Source: Arsenophonus sp045399315 (GTDB lineage: Bacteria > Pseudomonadota > Gammaproteobacteria > Enterobacterales > Enterobacteriaceae). Taken from it: a DNA stretch of 64,000 bases. The position numbers and the translations under genes are program-made. Numbering within the stretch: position 1 is the stretch's first letter; each line of letters opens with the position of its first letter. Of the stretch, positions 59,471-64,000 are shown piece by piece. Location: assembly GCA_045399315.1 (NCBI GenBank), contig DAYVGO010000005.1, positions 186,001 through 250,000 of the forward strand. The letters run 5' to 3'. A model generated the notes under the pieces. That model ran no database searches. It worked only from the letters and a program-made list of their open reading frames with translations, and was not told the origin of the DNA.

Positions 59471-60227
59471 GATGACAAGTTCCTGTAGGGTTATCATTAA
59501 TATCATCATGTAAGTCGTATTGATGATTATGGTGATGATGGCGATAAATGCCTATTTGTTCTGCCCCACGATGGCCGAACATAGCAATGAATTCGGGATC
59601 TAAAGCTATATCTTCAGGTCGACCAGAACAGCAAATTTGTTTATTAATACAGAGCACTTTATCGGTTTTAGCCATCACTAGATGAAGATCATGTGAGATC
59701 ATAAAAACAGCACAATTTAATTCGCAACGAATATCGTCAATTAGATTATATAGAGCAACTTGACCGTTGATATCCACGCCTTGGGTAGGTTCATCTAAAA
59801 CGAGTAATTGTGGTTGATTAAGTAGTGCGCGGGCAAGAAGAACGCGTTGTGTTTCACCGCCGGATAGTTTCTGCATTTGTTGTTCGATAAGATGATCAGC
59901 ACCAACACGCCTTAAAGCGGGTATAATATTGGTGGTTTTTACTGCGGGTTTTAATGTCATAAAACATTTAACAGTTAAAGGCATTGTAACATCCAAAGAC
60001 AATTTTTGCGGTACATAACCAATGAGTAAGTTGGTTTGGCAAATTATTTCTCCTTGACTTGGAACAACCAGGCCTAGGACTATTTTAGCAAGTGTTGATT
60101 TTCCGGCACCATTTGGACCTAAGAGTGTTAATATTTCTCCTGAATGTAAATCAAAAGAGATATTTTCGACAATTTGGTGAGAACCAAAACTAACAGCAAT
60201 ATTTTTTAAGCTTAATAGCGTTTGCAT
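59463..60227 (-). CDS. znuC: ZnuC, zinc ABC transporter ATPase
   Basis: ATPase that powers zinc import with ZnuB. The ATG at 60227 gives 254 residues starting MQTLLSLKNIAVSFGSHQIV. Walker A is GPNGAGKSTLAKIVLG, the signature LSGGETQRVLLARALLNQPQ, and Walker B LLVLDEPTQGVD. The His-rich tail (YRHHHHNHQYDLHDD) is the family hallmark. It is divergent from znuA across a Zur box. Intact. Confidence 0.96.
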   Translation of the reverse strand: MQTLLSLKNIAVSFGSHQIVENISFDLHSGEILTLLGPNGAGKSTLAKIVLGLVVPSQGEIICQTNLLIGYVPQKLSLDVTMPLTVKCFMTLKPAVKTTNIIPALRRVGADHLIEQQMQKLSGGETQRVLLARALLNQPQLLVLDEPTQGVDINGQVALYNLIDDIRCELNCAVFMISHDLHLVMAKTDKVLCINKQICCSGRPEDIALDPEFIAMFGHRGAEQIGIYRHHHHNHQYDLHDDINDNPTGTCHHD

Positions 60228-60252
60228 GATAAATAATTCTTGCAGGATGGTT

Positions 60253-60275
60253 AAAATGTAATAATATAACATTGT
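60253..60275. promoter_or_regulatory. Zur box in the znuA-znuCB intergenic region
   Basis: AATGTAATAATATAACATT (60255-60273) is a near-palindrome matching the enterobacterial Zur operator that I recall (GAAATGTTATAATATATCAC type). It lies 27 bases before the znuA ATG and 28 bases before the znuC ATG, so it can control both divergent promoters. Zur is not in the window. Confidence 0.8.
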
Positions 60276-60301
60276 CGAAATTAGTCTATGGAAACTATCT
60301 T

Positions 60302-61267
60302 ATGTTACACAAAACAAAAAAAATTTTTCAAAAAATTATAGGGAAAAAACTCATTTTTGCTGGACTTTTACTCAGTTTTTTATCTACTGTACAGGCTGAT
60401 GTTGTTACCTCAATCCGCCCGTTAGCTTTTATTTCGACTGCGATTGCTAATGGTGTAACTGATGTACAAATATTATTACCCGATGGTGCTTCTCCACATG
60501 ATTATTCATTAAAACCCTCTGATCTGGAAAAGATCAAAACAGCTGATCTTTTCATTTGGATTGGTTCAGATATGGAAACTTTTCTAGAAAAACCTTTAGC
60601 GCAATTACCAACCCAGAAACAGATCGCATTAGCAGAAGATCCTGCTATAAAAGCGCTTTTAATCAAAAGTACTGATAATCTGCTAGCAAATAATAAAAAG
60701 TCTGCAAGCCATAGTGATGAGCACCACCATAAGCATCATTCACATGGTGAGTATAATATGCACATTTGGTTGTCACCAGATATTGTGCGTATTGCCGCTA
60801 AAATTATCCACGATCGATTAATCGTTTTATATCCTAACCATAAAAAACAGTTGGACGTAAACCTTCGTAAATTCGATGAGAAAATGACGCAAACTGACAA
60901 AAATATTGCTAAGATGCTACAGTCGGTTGGAGATAAGCGATATTTTGTTTTTCATGATGCTTATGGTTACTTTGAAAAACACTATCATTTAGCCCCATTA
61001 GGTTATTTTACTATTAATCCTATCATTCAGCCTGGCGCCCAAAGACTATATCAAATAAGAACAATGTTGGTTCAGAAAAAAGCAGTTTGTGTTTTTGCTG
61101 AACCACAATTCAGGCCAGCTGTGATTGAAGCTGTTATAAAAGATACCGGTGTACGAATGGGGATATTAGATCCATTAGGGAGAGGTGTCGGGTTAAGTAC
61201 GGATAGTTATGTAGAATTTTTAACAGTATTATCTAATCAATTTAAGAGCTGTCTGGATAAAAACTAG
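60302..61267 (+). CDS. znuA: ZnuA, periplasmic zinc-binding protein
   Basis: It captures zinc in the periplasm for ZnuBC. The ATG at 60302 gives 321 residues beginning MLHKTKKIF, as E. coli starts MLHKK; a TTG at 60272 would put the Zur box in the gene. A signal peptide (ILFAGLLLSFLSTVQA-like) precedes DVVTSIRPLAFISTAIANG. Zinc ligands include His in DGASPHDYSLKPS, the His-rich loop HSDEHHHKHHSHGEYNMH, and FHDAYGYFEKHY. Intact. Confidence 0.95.
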   Translation: MLHKTKKIFQKIIGKKLIFAGLLLSFLSTVQADVVTSIRPLAFISTAIANGVTDVQILLPDGASPHDYSLKPSDLEKIKTADLFIWIGSDMETFLEKPLAQLPTQKQIALAEDPAIKALLIKSTDNLLANNKKSASHSDEHHHKHHSHGEYNMHIWLSPDIVRIAAKIIHDRLIVLYPNHKKQLDVNLRKFDEKMTQTDKNIAKMLQSVGDKRYFVFHDAYGYFEKHYHLAPLGYFTINPIIQPGAQRLYQIRTMLVQKKAVCVFAEPQFRPAVIEAVIKDTGVRMGILDPLGRGVGLSTDSYVEFLTVLSNQFKSCLDKN

Positions 61268-61281
61268 AAGGAATTTAATAC

Positions 61282-62637
61282 GTGCAGCAGATGGCGAAGA
61301 CTATCATTCAGGTATATGGCAGTCTGCCTAAACCGCATAAAATTATGCTAGGCACACTAACTGTAGCAACATTGGCAGTTGCAATTTTGCGGCCTGTTGT
61401 TATTCAACACGATGATAAAGATGAAAATACCCTTCAAGAATCGCCAATAAAACCGGGTATTATTATTGGTAGCAAAAATAATACTGAAACCGATAGTAGT
61501 CAAATAGATAACTCAGGTACTGATGATATTATCACTGATAGTAGTGAACAGTTACCCGATGAGGGGGTAACTGATGAAAAGGGGGCTGATACACCCGATG
61601 AGCATATTGTCTCAAACGGTGATAATCTAACCAGTATTTTAACTCAGTACGGTTTAGATGCCGGTGATGTTGCCGCACTTTCTAATCAACACCGAGTATT
61701 ACGTAATTTGCAAATTGGCCAAACGTTAAGCTGGGAATTGAATAAAGAGGGTGAATTACAGACACTGACATGGATTATTTCTCAGCGTGAAACCCGCATC
61801 TATACTCGTCAAGGAACCTCTAGTACTTTTAATGAAGAGAAACAAATTCGTCAAGGCATTTGGGCTAATAAGGTTATACAAGGTAAAATAATCGGTAATT
61901 TTACCAGTAGCGCTGTTAATGTAGGATTAACTTATAACGAAGCACTTGAAGTTTCTAAAGCACTACAGTGGCAGATTGATTTGCGGAAATTAAAGCCAGG
62001 TGATAAATTTTCAGTATTGCTAAGTCGTGAAATGCTTGATGGGCACAGTGAACAAAGTCGCTTATTAGGCGTTCATTTAATAACAAACAGTAAAGATTAC
62101 TATGCTTTTCGAGCCGAAAATGGACGCTATTATGATAGTGAAGCAAATGGCTTAGAGCGAGGTTTCTTACGTTATCCTACCGCGAAAACTTTCAGAGTCT
62201 CTTCCCCTTTTAGTCTGCGTCGGGTAAATCCAGTAACAGGAAGGCCAGCTCCACATCAAGGCGTTGATTTTTCAATGCCGGTAGGAACACCGATATTAGC
62301 AGTTGGTGATGGTGAAGTTATTGTCGCTAAATATAGTGGCGCGGCTGGTAATTTTATTGCTATTCGCCATGGTCGTCAGTATACCACTCGTTATATGCAC
62401 TTACAAAAGTTATTGGTTAAACCTGGTCAGAAAGTAAAAAGAGGTGAACGTATTGCACTGTCAGGTAATACTGGACGTACTACAGGCCCGCATTTGCATT
62501 ATGAACTATGGTTCAATCAGCGAGCAGTCAATCCATTAACAGCTAATTTACCTCACTCCGGTGGATTGACAGGTAAATATCGTCAACTCTATCTTGCTTC
62601 AGTTAAAGATAATAAATCGAAACTGAAAATTGATTAA
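61282..62637 (+). CDS. mepM: MepM (YebA), murein DD-endopeptidase
   Basis: MepM opens cross-links in peptidoglycan to allow growth. It has 451 residues against 440 in E. coli. An N-terminal membrane anchor (MLGTLTVATLAVAIL) is followed by an acidic linker, a LysM-type segment (IVSNGDNLTSILTQYGLDAG) and the M23 catalytic domain with HQGVDFSMPVG and HLHYELW. The GTG start at 61282 has AAGGAA upstream and matches the MQQIAR start of E. coli. It is 15 bases from znuA and probably co-transcribed. Intact. Confidence 0.95.
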   Translation: MQQMAKTIIQVYGSLPKPHKIMLGTLTVATLAVAILRPVVIQHDDKDENTLQESPIKPGIIIGSKNNTETDSSQIDNSGTDDIITDSSEQLPDEGVTDEKGADTPDEHIVSNGDNLTSILTQYGLDAGDVAALSNQHRVLRNLQIGQTLSWELNKEGELQTLTWIISQRETRIYTRQGTSSTFNEEKQIRQGIWANKVIQGKIIGNFTSSAVNVGLTYNEALEVSKALQWQIDLRKLKPGDKFSVLLSREMLDGHSEQSRLLGVHLITNSKDYYAFRAENGRYYDSEANGLERGFLRYPTAKTFRVSSPFSLRRVNPVTGRPAPHQGVDFSMPVGTPILAVGDGEVIVAKYSGAAGNFIAIRHGRQYTTRYMHLQKLLVKPGQKVKRGERIALSGNTGRTTGPHLHYELWFNQRAVNPLTANLPHSGGLTGKYRQLYLASVKDNKSKLKID

Positions 62638-62763
62638 CATGGTTTTAATTTAGTTAGTAAAAAATATATTTTATTTACTCACCAAATTTTTTGTAAATCA
62701 TAAGGTTAATATTATAATGTATCTCAGACTTTAGCTTTTTATATGTTGTATTTGAGTGTATTA

Positions 62764-63738
62764 ATGAATAAAGAACAGGATACAGATAGTAAACTTGGTT
62801 ATATTCCTACCTTTCATCGCATTTATCTACATCCCAAATATTGGGGAATATGGGGTGGAGCATTATTATTAGCTGGTGTGGCATATTTACCCATTAAATT
62901 ACGTGATCCATTGTTAGCTAAAATAGGTAAGTTAATTGGTAAGATAGCTAAAGGCGCTCGTAGGCGGGCAAAAATTAATTTACTTTATTGTTTTCCTGAA
63001 TTGACTGAGCAGCAAAGAGAAAAATATGTTGATGAAATGTTTGCAGTGGCACCTCAATCTTTTGCTATCTTGGCAGAGTTAGTGTTACGTGGTGTAGACA
63101 AAACTTTAGAGCGAACTCAGTGGCATAACGAGCAAGTTATTGAACGGTTGAAACAACAAAAACGTAATATTATTTTTATGGTACCTCATGGTTGGACAGT
63201 TGATATTCCGGCAATGTTATTGGCGGCTCGAGGCCAAAAAATGGCGGCCATGTTTCATCATCAAAAGGATCCAGTTGCCGATTATTTATGGAATAAAGCA
63301 CGTTATAATTTTGGTGGTCGTTTACATTCTCGTGAAGCGGGTATAAAGCCGTTTATTGCCAGTGTCAGGCAAGGTTTCTGGGGATTTTATTTACCGGATC
63401 AAGATCATGGTGAAGAACATAGTGAATTCGTTAATTTTTTTGCAACCTATAAAGCAACTGTACCTGCAGTAGAGCGGTTAATGAAGGTTTGCAAGGCAGA
63501 GATTGTACCATTATTTCCAGTTTATAACTATAAAACTCATCAATTACATATTTATATCCGTGAACAAATGGCAGATATTGCTGGGCAGGATAATCACTAT
63601 ATTGCCAGACGTATGAACGAAGAATTGGAGTATTTAGTTAAACCTTATCTGGAACAATATACTTGGATATTAAAATTATTAAAAACCCGCAAGGCGGGTG
63701 AAATAGAACCTTATTGCCGCAATGATCTTTATCAATAA
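62764..63738 (+). CDS. lpxM: LpxM (MsbB), lipid A myristoyltransferase
   Basis: It adds the last acyl chain to Kdo2-lipid A, giving full endotoxic hexa-acylated lipid A. The ATG at 62764 gives 324 residues starting MNKEQDTDSKLGYIPTFHRI; a TTG frame seven codons upstream is less likely. The acyltransferase HX4D motif lies in VPHGWTVDIPAMLLAARGQK, and LPDQDHGEEHSEFVNFFATY and YTWILKLLKTRKAGEI match E. coli. The order znuA-mepM-lpxM is as in E. coli. Intact. Confidence 0.95.
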   Translation: MNKEQDTDSKLGYIPTFHRIYLHPKYWGIWGGALLLAGVAYLPIKLRDPLLAKIGKLIGKIAKGARRRAKINLLYCFPELTEQQREKYVDEMFAVAPQSFAILAELVLRGVDKTLERTQWHNEQVIERLKQQKRNIIFMVPHGWTVDIPAMLLAARGQKMAAMFHHQKDPVADYLWNKARYNFGGRLHSREAGIKPFIASVRQGFWGFYLPDQDHGEEHSEFVNFFATYKATVPAVERLMKVCKAEIVPLFPVYNYKTHQLHIYIREQMADIAGQDNHYIARRMNEELEYLVKPYLEQYTWILKLLKTRKAGEIEPYCRNDLYQ

Positions 63739-64000
63739 AGATACCGATTGATATTTTACCAAGCGGTTAAATTGTTGCCTGTTTAGTAAGTTAGTTTAGT
63801 TTTCTTTATTTTTTTGTCTAGATAACCGTATGGTAAGGATGTCTGTTTAAAACCAATTTCTCTTTTAGTTGCGCCAATATTTCCCTTATGATGATTAACT
63901 AAATGTTTAGTAGTAATATACATAATACATACCAGAAATTAGTGAGGTATCGCTGTTTGTATATGCCATAATGTTACTTTTATTGGAGATAAGATCGCTA
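63739..64000. other. Right end of window, no gene called
   Basis: No complete gene is seen. pykA lies here in E. coli but is not visible. On the minus strand a 47-codon tail ends at about 63792 and reads NHHKGNIGATKREIGFKQ, which weakly recalls a Fis-type helix-turn-helix, but I do not consider it supported. Confidence 0.4.

Noticed and set aside
63790..63935. Possible Fis-type helix-turn-helix remnant on the minus strand at the right edge
   Set aside because: The resemblance is limited to a HKGNI-like segment in a frame with a stop just upstream; too weak to list as a gene.

Overview
The window is AT-rich chromosomal DNA of an Enterobacterales bacterium. Gene content and order match the E. 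coli/Proteus/Providencia lineage block by block, but roughly a third of the recognisable genes are broken. Many small indels, G-to-A nonsense changes and long empty AT-rich spacers point to an insect-associated symbiont in early to middle genome reduction. An Arsenophonus-like member of the Morganellaceae is my best guess; this is inference from style and content, not from a marker gene.

Layout. 1-5.9 kb: the distal arn operon (arnA, partial, then D-T-E-F), which makes L-Ara4N-modified lipid A, followed by nlpC. 5.9-15.2 kb: a dead lplA, a MarA/SoxS-like regulator, the mntP Mn-exporter pseudogene behind a still readable manganese (yybP-ykoY) riboswitch, the intact mannose PTS manXYZ with yobD, dead sdaA and nudL, and intact pabB and yoaH. 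15.3-27.9 kb: holE, a dead ftnA, a well-preserved SdsR small RNA, a dead msrC, intact proQ, prc and htpX, two dead tandem universal-stress genes and dead yjjP/yjjB. 28.1-35.4 kb: an endonuclease I homologue with an added C-terminal domain, a dead phoH, and a decayed two-partner secretion pair (TpsB and filamentous-haemagglutinin-like TpsA). 35.4-38.6 kb: rimJ is split into two opposed halves around intact murJ, the footprint of an inversion, ending at tRNA-Val(GAC). 38.7-45.7 kb: mdtK, ribC and a wholly decayed purine-regulation block (punC, punR, purR), with ynhF surviving. 45.8-53.6 kb: argS, cutC, dead cmoB, intact cmoA, dead yecN, aspS and nudB. 53.6-63.7 kb: yebC, ruvC, ruvA, ruvB, a dead AA10 lytic polysaccharide monooxygenase, a dead Ail/OmpX-type protein, the Zur-controlled znuABC locus, mepM and lpxM.

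How it fits together. Kept functions are translation (argS, aspS, tRNA-Val), Holliday-junction repair (ruvABC), peptidoglycan and envelope care (murJ, mepM, nlpC, prc, htpX), lipid A acylation and Ara4N capping (lpxM, arn), zinc import (znuABC), mannose/glucose uptake (manXYZ), and folate and riboflavin synthesis (pabB, ribC). Lost functions are mostly regulatory, stress or storage related: purR, punR, ftnA, mntP, msrC, usp genes and phoH. Surface or host-interaction factors have also gone (TPS system, LPMO, Ail-like protein).

Limits: all calls come from reading translations and remembered family sequences; no search was run. Several pseudogenes rest on one nonsense codon, so a sequencing or assembly error cannot be excluded for those.
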